Shown here piece after piece: positions 54,758 to 62,979 of a stretch of 64,000 nucleotides of DNA. Source of the stretch: Shewanella corallii (GTDB lineage Bacteria; Pseudomonadota; Gammaproteobacteria; Enterobacterales; Shewanellaceae); the NCBI RefSeq assembly GCF_023349125.1, contig NZ_JAKIKT010000001.1, forward strand, positions 62,001 to 126,000, given 5' to 3'. The notes under the pieces are model-generated. The model ran no database searches, was not told the origin of the DNA, and worked only from the letters and a program-made list of their open reading frames with translations. Both the position numbers and the translations under genes were made by a program. Position 1 is the first letter of the stretch; each line of letters begins with the position of its first letter.

Positions 54758-55798
54758 CTAAATCAGGCTCGCCAGCATTTCATCTGAATATTCCACCAGG
54801 GTTTCACCAGCCTTAACTTTCGCCACATAGTCAGGGTTGGCGATCAGCGGACGACCAATGGCCAGCAGGTCGAATTTATTATCGGCAATCGCCTGGCTGC
54901 CGGTTTCGGCGCTGTAACCACCGACACCTACCAGCGTCTTGCTGTAGTTGGCTCTCAGGTAGGCGGAGCCTGTACCGCCAAGGTAATCAAATGTCATGCT
55001 GTCATCGAAGATGCCCAGATGCAGGAAGGCCAATTCCCGCTTTTCCAGCTCAGCAATGAAGTAATCAAAGACTTCACGGTCACGGGCGTCTGTGCCCATA
55101 TTGAAGTAAGCACCGGGAGATACCCGCAGGGCGGTGCGCTCGGCACCTATGCGGTTACTGATAGCGTCCACTACTGCCAGCGGGAAGCGCGCCATATTCT
55201 CCGGCGTCTGGCCATATTCATCGGTACGTGTGTTACTTGCATGGTGCAGGAACTGATCTATCAGGTATCCGTTGGCACCGTGGATCTCCACTCCATCAAA
55301 GCCAGCATCTATGGCGTTGGCTGCGGCCTGACTGTAGTCCTCAATCAGTTTGGTAATCTCTTCATGGCTGGCGGCTTTTGGCACTGTGTACACCAGCTCA
55401 CGCATACGGGGCACTGTACCTTCCACGGCGATGGCCGATGGGGCCAGCACATATTCGCCACCAAAGAAGTGAGGGTGCGCGACCCGGCCTGTATGCCACA
55501 ACTGAGCGAAAATCTTGCCGCCTTTGGCATGCACAGCATCGGTCACCTTGCGCCAGCCCTGGATCTGCTCGGCGGTAAATAATCCCGGAGTATTGGGATA
55601 ACCCTGGCCATCGGCTCTGATAATGGTGGCTTCAGAGATAATCAGGCCGGTATCGGCGCGGCGGGCGTAATAGTCTGCCATGGCCTGGGTGGGCACCAGG
55701 TTTTCATCTGCCATGCAACGCGTCAGTGGTGCCATGAGAATGCGGTTCTGCAGAGTCAGGGTGTCATTGAGGGCGTAAGGTTGAAATAAGTTGTCCAT
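54758..55798 (-). CDS. Old Yellow Enzyme family NADH:flavin oxidoreductase (NemA-like)
   Basis: FMN-dependent ene-reductase of the NemA/OYE family, which reduces electrophiles such as N-ethylmaleimide, quinones or nitroesters. Visible motifs: N-R-I-L-M-A-P-L-T-R, Q-L-W-H-T-G-R-V-A-H-P, the H-x-x-N substrate pair in G-V-E-I-H-G-A-N-G-Y-L-I-D-Q-F, and a C-terminal A-I-G-R-P-L-I-A-N-P-D. 346 residues, normal. It is divergent from a TetR-type gene, with palindromic operators between them, as for nemR-nemA in enterobacteria. Confidence 0.93.
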   Translation of the reverse strand: MDNLFQPYALNDTLTLQNRILMAPLTRCMADENLVPTQAMADYYARRADTGLIISEATIIRADGQGYPNTPGLFTAEQIQGWRKVTDAVHAKGGKIFAQLWHTGRVAHPHFFGGEYVLAPSAIAVEGTVPRMRELVYTVPKAASHEEITKLIEDYSQAAANAIDAGFDGVEIHGANGYLIDQFLHHASNTRTDEYGQTPENMARFPLAVVDAISNRIGAERTALRVSPGAYFNMGTDARDREVFDYFIAELEKRELAFLHLGIFDDSMTFDYLGGTGSAYLRANYSKTLVGVGGYSAETGSQAIADNKFDLLAIGRPLIANPDYVAKVKAGETLVEYSDEMLASLI

Positions 55799-55822
55799 GC
55801 TTCTTTGCCTTTGGGATATTTA

Positions 55823-55890
55823 TTGAATGCTTATTCAAATTAGACTATCTTGAATGAACGTTCAAGATGTTTTTTGAGCACTCATTCAAA
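55823..55890. promoter_or_regulatory. cluster of three related palindromes in the OYE/TetR divergent region
   Basis: TTGAAT-N4-ATTCAA at 55823-55838, ATCTTGAA-N6-TTCAAGAT at 55847-55868, and TTTGA-N8-TTCAAA-type repeat at 55873-55890. All share TTGAA/TTCAA half-sites. They lie in the 147-base gap between the divergent OYE and TetR genes and are probable operators for the TetR protein. Confidence 0.65.
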
Positions 55891-55945
55891 TCAGGCCGGG
55901 ATTTGAGTTAGAATCCCTGATATTCGAACCGATTAGAGAGTCACA

Positions 55946-56524
55946 ATGCGCAGTGCAGAGTTTGACCGTGAGCAGGTGCTTCGCGCCGCTATGGATGCCT
56001 TTATTTGCAAGGGTTACGGCAAAACCAGTATGCAGGACCTGAAGCAGGCTACCGGCTTGCATCCGGGGTCTATCTATTGCGCCTTTACCAATAAGCGCGG
56101 TTTGCTGCTGGCAGCGATGGACCACTACAGGGCTGAGCGCGGTGCTGAGTTTGAGACTTTCTTTGCCGATAAGGCCAGTGTGCTGGAGGGGGTTGAGGCG
56201 TATCTTGCCTGTGTGCTGGATGAGTGCGAGCGGGATGAGATACGTGACTGTTTGCTGCAAAAGGCGTTAAGTGAACTCTCCCATCAGGATGAGGAAGTGG
56301 AAGCCCTGATAGGTTCCATGTTGACCGACTGGCAGGCTGCTTTTACCGATAAGCTTGAGTTGGCACAGCAACAGGGAGAAATCCCAAAGAACAAAGATTG
56401 CCAGGCCCTGTCGCGGTTTCTGGTGATGGGTATTTACGGTATGCGTACCTATGCTCATACCAAGCCGGAAAAGGGCGCACTGGCAGGCCTTGCCCGGCAA
56501 TTGATGGATTATATTCGCAGTTAA
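55946..56524 (+). CDS. TetR family transcriptional repressor
   Basis: TetR-type repressor of 192 residues. An N-terminal helix-turn-helix (T-S-M-Q-D-L-K-Q-A-T-G-L-H-P-G-S-I-Y-C-A-F-T-N-K) is followed by an all-alpha ligand domain. Several cysteines (in F-I-C-K-G, I-Y-C-A-F, A-C-V-L-D-E-C, D-C-L-L) could serve as thiol sensors, as in NemR, but this is inference. It is divergent from the OYE gene. It ends four bases into the convergent unknown gene on the other strand. Confidence 0.9.
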   Translation: MRSAEFDREQVLRAAMDAFICKGYGKTSMQDLKQATGLHPGSIYCAFTNKRGLLLAAMDHYRAERGAEFETFFADKASVLEGVEAYLACVLDECERDEIRDCLLQKALSELSHQDEEVEALIGSMLTDWQAAFTDKLELAQQQGEIPKNKDCQALSRFLVMGIYGMRTYAHTKPEKGALAGLARQLMDYIRS

Positions 56525-57126
56525 TTGCTCTGGTTTTGGCACTCGGTGAGCTGGATATTAGCCACCCTGTAGCGTGCGAATTTGTCGTTAAACAGTGAAT
56601 GCCCCGCCTGGTAGTAACCGTCGGGCATTCTGCTGTTAAGTTTGGCATCTCTCAGCCGTTTATCTTCCTCTTTGGTGATGGTGGCGAAGATAAGATTCTC
56701 GTCGATACAGGCAGCTATCTCCTCCAGTGAGGGAGCCTTGTCTGCACTCAGCGCAATCAGTTTTTCAACTATCACTTTCAAGGGCACCACATGCTCTTTG
56801 ACCAGCTGCTTTTTGTCTGACTCCAACACAGCCAGCGATGACACATAGCCGTGCCAAAGCAGTTTGCTCCAGTTGGCCTTTCCTGATGAAGTTACCAGGC
56901 CATGCTGGTAGCAATAGTATTGGTCGATAAAGTGGCGCATATGCTGGCTGCGACCGTGGCCCAGTTCCAGTTGGATATGCAAAAGTTCAATAAGGGCGTT
57001 TTGACTGTACATGAATTGAAATCGGACGAAGATTATTTCGTCTCTGGCAGGACTTGATACCCAAGGTGTAAAGAGGCGGGAGAGTAGCGTTATTCCGTAT
57101 TCAGCGCCAATACCTTTCTGTGCCAT
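56521..57126 (-). CDS. uncharacterised protein, downstream member of a two-gene unit
   Basis: Not recognised. About 201 residues, largely alpha-helical, no signal peptide or membrane helix. The C-terminal part reads E-E-D-K-R-L-R-D-A-K-L-N-S-R-M-P-D-G-Y and F-A-R-Y-R-V-A-N-I. The start is uncertain: ATG 57126 gives 37 bases of overlap with the upstream gene, and an internal ATG at 57012 would shorten it to about 163 residues; neither has a clear ribosome site. It overlaps the end of the TetR gene by four bases in convergent orientation. Confidence 0.55.
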   Translation of the reverse strand: MAQKGIGAEYGITLLSRLFTPWVSSPARDEIIFVRFQFMYSQNALIELLHIQLELGHGRSQHMRHFIDQYYCYQHGLVTSSGKANWSKLLWHGYVSSLAVLESDKKQLVKEHVVPLKVIVEKLIALSADKAPSLEEIAACIDENLIFATITKEEDKRLRDAKLNSRMPDGYYQAGHSLFNDKFARYRVANIQLTECQNQSN

Positions 57127-57719
57127 TTGTCGCTGTTGACCTGTCTGGAGATGTTTTCACTTATCTCCATCTCTTCTATTGAAGGGTCTGAAAACTGAAG
57201 CCCGGTAAGGAGTTCACCAGTGGCGCATTTGGCCTGAAACGCCTTGATTCCAAAGACCAGATGTTCACTGATAAAGGCACTCACATCGAACTCTTCATCA
57301 TGGGTTTGTAACCCGTAATCACGTATCTGACTGACCAGATCATCAAGTGGATTGAACTCATCTATATTGCTGTAGAGATAGTCCCAATCCGGTGCGCTCA
57401 TCTCTATCTGCAGATCTGAAACCTGTAAATAGTTGGCAGCCAGATCCGGATGCTGCTCAAGGGTTTCCAGCAGTTCGGCTTCAGATTGTCTTATTCGGCG
57501 TTTCAGCGCGATCAGACTTTTATGGGTCGACGCTGCGATGCCAAAAGCACAAAAGCCCGAGGCGCAGTAAAGGCTATAGGCATACAAGCCATCCTGTTGC
57601 AGATCACTGTGGATGTTTGCAAAGTGATTTACCATACCGCTGGTTATTATCTGGCTCAGTTGCTTGCCGATGGAATCGATATCCAAAGCGACTCCCTCTT
57701 TGGTTGTGGTCTTAATCAA
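57090..57719 (-). CDS. uncharacterised protein, possibly DUF4303-like
   Basis: Cytoplasmic protein of 209 residues. The segment G-L-Y-A-Y-S-L-Y-C-A-S-G-F-C near residues 44-58 recalls the DUF4303 family, often found near contact-dependent toxins or immunity genes, but this similarity is weak and from memory. There is no membrane helix. It is acidic in the middle (D-W-D-Y-L-Y-S-N-I-D-E-F). It overlaps the downstream unknown gene on the same strand and so forms a two-gene unit with it. Confidence 0.55.
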   Translation of the reverse strand: MIKTTTKEGVALDIDSIGKQLSQIITSGMVNHFANIHSDLQQDGLYAYSLYCASGFCAFGIAASTHKSLIALKRRIRQSEAELLETLEQHPDLAANYLQVSDLQIEMSAPDWDYLYSNIDEFNPLDDLVSQIRDYGLQTHDEEFDVSAFISEHLVFGIKAFQAKCATGELLTGLQFSDPSIEEMEISENISRQVNSDKWHRKVLALNTE

Positions 57720-58085
57720 GGAACTAATCTACAGAATTCACTGCAAAGTTAAAGCCGGACTGATCCCCTGATGGCGTTGAGACTCTTGGTCGTAGTTGAG
57801 TAAGTCATTGGCGGTGACAGATTAAATTAACTACACAGAACGCTGATAAAAACTACATTTCCTGCGATATTAGGTGTAGAATTTCACCCATTTAGAGTAT
57901 TTGCTCTAAATTTTTTTGGGATGAATGCCGACATTGGGCGTATGAGTCTGACTCCGGGACGGATATGCTGCGCTCTGTGTATTATCCGGCAGCAAAGTTT
58001 CGCCGTCTTATTCTGGATGATATTTAACTGGCGTAAACTCTGCATTCGCACTTTCCAACAAGCCTGCCAAAGATGAGGGATACAA
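57720..58085 (+). other. intergenic region upstream of the export operon
   Basis: 366 bases between divergent units. It holds one strong inverted repeat (57890-57911, listed separately). No other gene was supported; the ribosome site GAGGGA for the outer-membrane component lies at its right end. Confidence 0.4.
57890..57911. promoter_or_regulatory. perfect inverted repeat ATTTAGAG-N6-CTCTAAAT
   Basis: An 8-base perfect dyad followed by seven T residues, 175 bases before the TolC-like gene. Candidates are an operator for a dimeric regulator of the exporter, or a leader terminator/attenuator; the T-run favours the latter, the low GC content argues against it. Confidence 0.5.
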
Positions 58086-59582
58086 GTGAGATTAACGATT
58101 CTGGCACTTTGTCTGCTGTTGCCTTTGCCGTCTTTTGCTACGCAAGGGGCGCAAAGCGGGCTACAGCAAACAATTAGCTTTGATAAAGCCTGGGAGCAGC
58201 TGCAGACAGTCAGCGATAAGCTCAAAGCCGATGAGGCTCACCTCAGTCGGGTAGAGGCATTGAAGCGGGGCGGTGAAGCCCTGGATTTGCCCACCGTGGG
58301 GATCACCGGCAGCTATACCCATCTGGACAAGCCGGTGGAGCTGGATCTTCGCGACCTCAACCCTTTGGCCTCTCTTAATGGCGGTGACCTGCCAGTTCCT
58401 ATTCCTCCGGCTATTGCTGGTTTGCTGGAAAGCCTGCCTATGGTGACGCCATTTACCGAGCAGGATATTTTCCGCGCCAGTCTGCAGGCGCTGTGGCCTA
58501 TCTATACCGGCGGTAAAATTACGGCAGCACAAAGCATTCAAAAGGCGCAGGTAGCAGAGCAGAAACAGGCTGCTGAGCTGGCTAAGCGGGATCTCTTTAC
58601 CACCTTGGTGGACAGATATTACGGCGTTATCGTCACTCACAAGGCCTGGCAAACCCAGCAGGCTCTGGTGGATGCGTTAAGCGAGCATCTGGAGCATGCC
58701 ATTAAGCTGGAGCAGCAGGGGCAGATTGCCAAGGTCGAGCGTTTAAATGCCGAAGTGGCACTGTCCAATGCCAGAGTCAATGCAGCCAGTGCCATGCGCC
58801 AATATCAAATGGCGGGGATTGCTCTCAATCGTATGCTGCATCTGGAGCAGGCCGATCCCAGATCAGATCTGTTTATGCTCAATACCGATCCTTCCCTGCC
58901 TCAGCTAACTCAACTGACACTGGCTCAACATCCGGCGCTGCGACTGCTTGAGGCCAAAGAAGCTCAGGCTCAGGGCCTGGTGGATGTGGAGAAGAGCCAG
59001 TATATGCCCACCGTATTCCTCTACGGTAACTACACACTTTATGAAGATGACAGCCTGGCCTCCAAAATGGAGCCGGACTGGTTGGTCGGCGTTGGCATCA
59101 AGATGCCAATTATCAGCAACTCAGGCCGGGGCGATAAGGTCGAGGCTGCCAAGAGTGCGCTATTGCAGGCCAGATACACCAAGGCCCAGACCCGTCAGGA
59201 CTTAAGCCTGCTGGTCGATCAAAGCTATCGACAACTGGAGCAAGCCAGGGAAGAGGTCACCTCACTGAATACCTCATTGGAACTGGCTAAAGAGAATCTG
59301 AGATTGCGAGAGCTGGCTTTTAATCAGGGGATGTCCACCTCCATTGAGCGGGTGGACGCACAGGTTAAGCTGACTGCGGTGCAAACACAGCAACTGGCCG
59401 CCACTTACAGATATGTGCAGGCCTATGCCCGCCTGATGGCCGTGTCCGGCCAACTGGATGAATTTATTGCCCGAAGCAACCTGACTGGCACTCACGGTGT
59501 CACACCAGCTTCGGTCACACCAGCTTCGATTACACCAAACAAGACTGAACACAAAGATGGGGAGAATCACAATGCGCGCTAA
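58086..59582 (+). CDS. TolC family outer-membrane efflux protein
   Basis: Outer-membrane channel of the TolC/OEP type, 498 residues. The start at GTG 58086 follows GAGGGA. Signal peptide ends P-S-F-A. Two OEP repeats are visible, with the long coiled-coil helices Q-S-I-Q-K-A-Q-V-A-E-Q-K-Q and later S-Y-R-Q-L-E-Q-A-R-E-E-V. The C-terminus carries a small repeat (V-T-P-A-S-V-T-P-A-S-I-T-P). First gene of a four-gene export operon; it overlaps the membrane-fusion gene by 11 bases. Confidence 0.92.
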   Translation: MRLTILALCLLLPLPSFATQGAQSGLQQTISFDKAWEQLQTVSDKLKADEAHLSRVEALKRGGEALDLPTVGITGSYTHLDKPVELDLRDLNPLASLNGGDLPVPIPPAIAGLLESLPMVTPFTEQDIFRASLQALWPIYTGGKITAAQSIQKAQVAEQKQAAELAKRDLFTTLVDRYYGVIVTHKAWQTQQALVDALSEHLEHAIKLEQQGQIAKVERLNAEVALSNARVNAASAMRQYQMAGIALNRMLHLEQADPRSDLFMLNTDPSLPQLTQLTLAQHPALRLLEAKEAQAQGLVDVEKSQYMPTVFLYGNYTLYEDDSLASKMEPDWLVGVGIKMPIISNSGRGDKVEAAKSALLQARYTKAQTRQDLSLLVDQSYRQLEQAREEVTSLNTSLELAKENLRLRELAFNQGMSTSIERVDAQVKLTAVQTQQLAATYRYVQAYARLMAVSGQLDEFIARSNLTGTHGVTPASVTPASITPNKTEHKDGENHNAR

Positions 59583-60543
59583 CCGAATCCTGGCTCTGGT
59601 AGCCCTGTTGGCTCTGGTTGTCGTGCTCGGCTACGGCATCAAACTGGCATACAGTCCCAAGCCTGTGGTGTTACAGGGGCAGATTGAAGCCCGTGAATAC
59701 CATGTCTCCTCTAAAGTGGCCGGTCGCATTGAGCAGGTGATGGTACGCCGTGGTGATGTGGTGAAAGAGGGTGACCTGATCTTTTCCATCAATAGTCCTG
59801 AGCTGAATGCCAAATTGATGCAGGCTCAGGGGGGGCGCGACGCTGCGCTGGCACTGAAAGATGAAGCTGATGCCGGTGCCCGTAAACAGCAGGTGATGGC
59901 GGCCAAAGAGCAGTGGCAGAAAGCCAAAGCCGGTGCTGAGCTGGCTCAAACTACTTTCAAACGGGTAGAGAACCTGTTTGATGAGGGCGTGCTGCCACGT
60001 CAAAAGCGCGATGAAGCCTACACCCAGTGGCAAGCGGCAAAGTATACCGAGCAGGCTGCGCTGGCTATGTATCAGATGGCACAGGAAGGCGCACGTAAGG
60101 AAACCAAGGCTGCCGCTGCGGGTAAAGCCATGATGGCTCAGGGGGCGGTTAATGAGGTGGAATCTGTGCTGAAAGACAGCCAGATGCGTGCGACTCACAG
60201 TGGTGAAGTCAGTGAAGTCTTGCTGTTTGAAGGCGAATTGGCGCCAACAGGTTTCCCTGTGGTCAGTCTGACCGATATGCAGGACAGCTGGGCATTGATG
60301 CAGGTGCGTGAAGATCTGCTCAAGCATTTTAAAATGGGTGAAACCCTCAAGCTGCATATCCCCGCCCTGGATAAAGATGCTGAGTTTAAGGTGAGCTACA
60401 TCAGCCCCATGGGTAACTTTGCTACCTGGCGTGCGACTGAGGCCGGACACGATTTTGATATGCGAACCTTTGAGGTAGAGCTGCGTCCGCAGGCGCCGAT
60501 TGACGGTTTGCGTGCCGGCATGTCTGTGCTTTTGCCACTTTAA
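59572..60543 (+). CDS. HlyD-type membrane fusion protein
   Basis: Periplasmic adaptor of a tripartite exporter. One N-terminal transmembrane helix (L-A-L-V-A-L-L-A-L-V-V-V-L-G). The lipoyl/barrel-sandwich halves read E-Y-H-V-S-S-K-V-A-G-R-I-E-Q-V-M-V-R-R-G-D-V-V and T-H-S-G-E-V-S-E-V-L; an alpha-hairpin with coiled coil lies between. 323 residues from ATG 59572, which follows GGGGAGA. It links the TolC-like protein with the two ABC-2 permeases downstream. Confidence 0.92.
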   Translation: MRANRILALVALLALVVVLGYGIKLAYSPKPVVLQGQIEAREYHVSSKVAGRIEQVMVRRGDVVKEGDLIFSINSPELNAKLMQAQGGRDAALALKDEADAGARKQQVMAAKEQWQKAKAGAELAQTTFKRVENLFDEGVLPRQKRDEAYTQWQAAKYTEQAALAMYQMAQEGARKETKAAAAGKAMMAQGAVNEVESVLKDSQMRATHSGEVSEVLLFEGELAPTGFPVVSLTDMQDSWALMQVREDLLKHFKMGETLKLHIPALDKDAEFKVSYISPMGNFATWRATEAGHDFDMRTFEVELRPQAPIDGLRAGMSVLLPL

Positions 60544-60567
60544 TTCACTGCGAAAAGGTATGGATAG

Positions 60568-61755
60568 ATGATGCTGGAGCCTATTCGTCGCGAATGGCAC
60601 TCGATGCTGAAGGATCCCTGGTTACTGGCCCTGGTCAGCTACCTGCCTTTGTTGCTGGCGCTGGGGTTGTGGGGGCTTTTTTCTGCTGCCGTGCCCAGAG
60701 AGCTGCCGGTTGCCCTGGTGGATTTGGATCAAACCCAGCTCAGCAGGGCGCTTGGTCGCCACATTCAGGCCAGTCCTGCCAGCTTACCGCTTTCTTATAA
60801 TTCTGAGGCTGATGCCATTGATGCCATGAAGCGGGGCAAGGTGTTTGGCATGGTGATTATCCCAAGCCAGTTCAGTGCCGGTTTGCAAAGTGGTAAACAA
60901 CCGACGCTGGAGATCCGCTACAACGGCCAGTTCCTCTTGGTGGGAAAACTGCTGAACAGCAACCTGCAGCAGAGTCTGGCGCCGGCGCTGCAGCAATTGG
61001 CCCGCACTCAACTGCTGGCCAAAGGCGTGCCCAGTGTGCAGGTCGGGGTGAATGTCAGTCCTGTCCAGTTCCAGATCACGCCTCTGTATAACCAGGCCAG
61101 CAACTATGTGGCTTTTTTGATGCCACCACTTTTTATCGCCCTGTTTCAGATTGTCGGCATGCTGATTTTTGTCAACGCCCTGAATCGGGAGCTGGACACC
61201 AGCGGCTATGGTAACTGGCTGGCTAATTGGGGCAGTAACCTCACGGTTAAGTGGCTGGTGTATTTGCCACTGGCCTTGCTACAAAGTGCTGTGATGATGG
61301 TGTTCCTCTATGGCTATCAGGGTATGCCCATCAATGGTGGCTTTGGTTGGCTGGTGCTGGCGCAGGCGGTAATGCTGTCTGCTGTATTCCTGTGGGTTTC
61401 GACCATTTTCTTCCTGCTGCAGGACAAGGCCAGGGTTGTCAGTTTCTGTACCGCTTTATTTGCTCCGGCATTTGCCTTTATGGGGGCGACTTTCCCTGTG
61501 CATGAGATGCCGGAGTTAGCCAAGTTGTGGCGGATATTGATGCCATCGAGTCACTATATCGAATCCCAGATTGCAGTGGTCAGTTATGGCCTGGGCGGAG
61601 CAGATGTGCTCAACGAACTCACAGGTTACTGGGGCTTTTTGCTCCTGCTTGTTCCTATCGGTGCGTTGGCGACACTGCGTAAACGTCAGTGGCAAAACAA
61701 TGCACTTGTGGTGACCAATACCGGCTCTTCCAAGCCGTCCGGGGAGGAGGCCTGA
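60568..61755 (+). CDS. ABC-2 type permease, first
   Basis: Integral membrane protein of the ABC2_membrane_3/YhhJ type, 395 residues. One N-terminal transmembrane helix (L-L-A-L-G-L-W-G-L-F-S-A) precedes a large periplasmic domain (P-V-A-L-V-D-L-D-Q-T-Q-L-S-R). Five or six helices follow in the C-terminal half (N-Y-V-A-F-L-M-P-P-L-F-I-A-L-F-Q, F-A-F-M-G-A-T-F-P). No nucleotide-binding domain is present. The stop overlaps the next gene. Confidence 0.88.
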   Translation: MMLEPIRREWHSMLKDPWLLALVSYLPLLLALGLWGLFSAAVPRELPVALVDLDQTQLSRALGRHIQASPASLPLSYNSEADAIDAMKRGKVFGMVIIPSQFSAGLQSGKQPTLEIRYNGQFLLVGKLLNSNLQQSLAPALQQLARTQLLAKGVPSVQVGVNVSPVQFQITPLYNQASNYVAFLMPPLFIALFQIVGMLIFVNALNRELDTSGYGNWLANWGSNLTVKWLVYLPLALLQSAVMMVFLYGYQGMPINGGFGWLVLAQAVMLSAVFLWVSTIFFLLQDKARVVSFCTALFAPAFAFMGATFPVHEMPELAKLWRILMPSSHYIESQIAVVSYGLGGADVLNELTGYWGFLLLLVPIGALATLRKRQWQNNALVVTNTGSSKPSGEEA

Positions 61756-62903
61756 TGAGTATCTGGAAACTGGTTTGGCTTGAGCTCAAAGCCATAGCGA
61801 CAGATAAAGCCATTGCCATCACCCTGTTCGGCGGCGTGCTGTTTTACTCAGTACTTTACCCCTTGCCTTACCTGCATGAAGTACCAACCAGACAGGCGAT
61901 AGTGGTGGTGGATTTGGACCGTAGCAGTCTGAGCCGCGAACTTATTCGCCATGCCAATGCCAGCCCCAAGCTGGAAGTGGTGGGGACGGTGGGCAGTATT
62001 CCGGAAGCAGCAAACTGGATTGCGCTGCCTAAAGAGGGTATCCAGGCCCATGGCCTGCTGGTGATCCCTGAGCATTTCAGCCGGGATGTGAAGTTGGGTA
62101 AGGGGGCGACCCTGGCCATTGGCGGCGATGCCAGCTACTTCCTGGTGTATTCGGCCATTGCCGAGGGGCTGGTGGATGTGGGGATGGACTTTGCCACCGA
62201 GCTTAAGTGGCAGGCTTTGACCAGTCGCGGTACCAACCCGGTGGCGGCCGAGTTGCAGTTAAATCCGCTGGATATCAACTCAGTACCCGCTTTTAACCTG
62301 TCGCTGGGCTACACACCTTATGTGGTGCCTGGGTTGTTTTTGTTGATCCTGCAGCAAACCATGCTGGTGGGGATAGGTATTCTCGGTGCCGGTCAGTGGC
62401 GCAACAAGGGCTACTGGGACCAGGTTTCACCCCTGATGCTGCTGGGTGGTCGTATGCTCGCCTTTATGCTGATCTACTCTGTCTTTACCGCCTACTATGT
62501 GGGTTGGTGTTACTACTGGTACGGTGCCAATCTAATGGCCAGCGCCACCGAGGTGGGTTTGCTGTTGCTGCCATTTTTGCTGGCGACCACTGTGGTGGGG
62601 ATTGCCTTCAGTGCCCTGTTTACCAAGCGGGAACAGCCGACTCAGGTGCTGCTATTGCTGTCGATGCCTATCCTGTTCGCCTCTGGCTTTGTGTGGCCCT
62701 TGTCATTGATCCCCGAGCCTTTGGTGTGGCTGTCGCAGATCTTCCCGGTAACCCCGGCAATTATGGGGATGTTGGAGATGAATCAGATGGGCGTTAGCTG
62801 GAGTCAGATACTGCCCTACTGGCTGCATATGTGGGGGCTGTTGATTGTCTTTGCCCCTCTTGCCTGGTGGGGCATCCGGCACCATAGAAGCAAGTTGGAT
62901 TAA
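61755..62903 (+). CDS. ABC-2 type permease, second
   Basis: Paralogue of the preceding permease, 382 residues, with the same layout: N-terminal helix (A-I-A-I-T-L-F-G-G-V-L-F-Y-S), periplasmic domain (I-V-V-V-D-L-D-R-S-S-L-S-R), then C-terminal helices (F-L-L-I-L-Q-Q-T-M-L-V-G-I-G). The start at ATG 61755 overlaps the previous stop (TGATG) after GGGGAGGAGG. The pair likely forms a heterodimeric channel. No ATPase gene precedes or follows. Confidence 0.88.
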   Translation: MSIWKLVWLELKAIATDKAIAITLFGGVLFYSVLYPLPYLHEVPTRQAIVVVDLDRSSLSRELIRHANASPKLEVVGTVGSIPEAANWIALPKEGIQAHGLLVIPEHFSRDVKLGKGATLAIGGDASYFLVYSAIAEGLVDVGMDFATELKWQALTSRGTNPVAAELQLNPLDINSVPAFNLSLGYTPYVVPGLFLLILQQTMLVGIGILGAGQWRNKGYWDQVSPLMLLGGRMLAFMLIYSVFTAYYVGWCYYWYGANLMASATEVGLLLLPFLLATTVVGIAFSALFTKREQPTQVLLLLSMPILFASGFVWPLSLIPEPLVWLSQIFPVTPAIMGMLEMNQMGVSWSQILPYWLHMWGLLIVFAPLAWWGIRHHRSKLD

Positions 62904-62921
62904 CAACAAGATGCCGCCAAC

Positions 62922-62952
62922 AAAAAGCCAGACTCACTGTCTGGCTTTTTTA
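62922..62952. terminator. bidirectional rho-independent terminator
   Basis: AAAAAGCCAGAC, loop TCACT, GTCTGGCTTTTT; A-run on one side, T-run on the other. It serves the export operon and the convergent Ig-like protein gene. Confidence 0.92.
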
Positions 62953-62979
62953 TTTGCTTGTGTCCCGTCCTGTAGAGGA

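Noticed and set aside
57890..57911. Ordinary terminator of an upstream rightward gene
   Set aside because: There is no rightward gene ending before it; the neighbouring upstream gene runs leftward.
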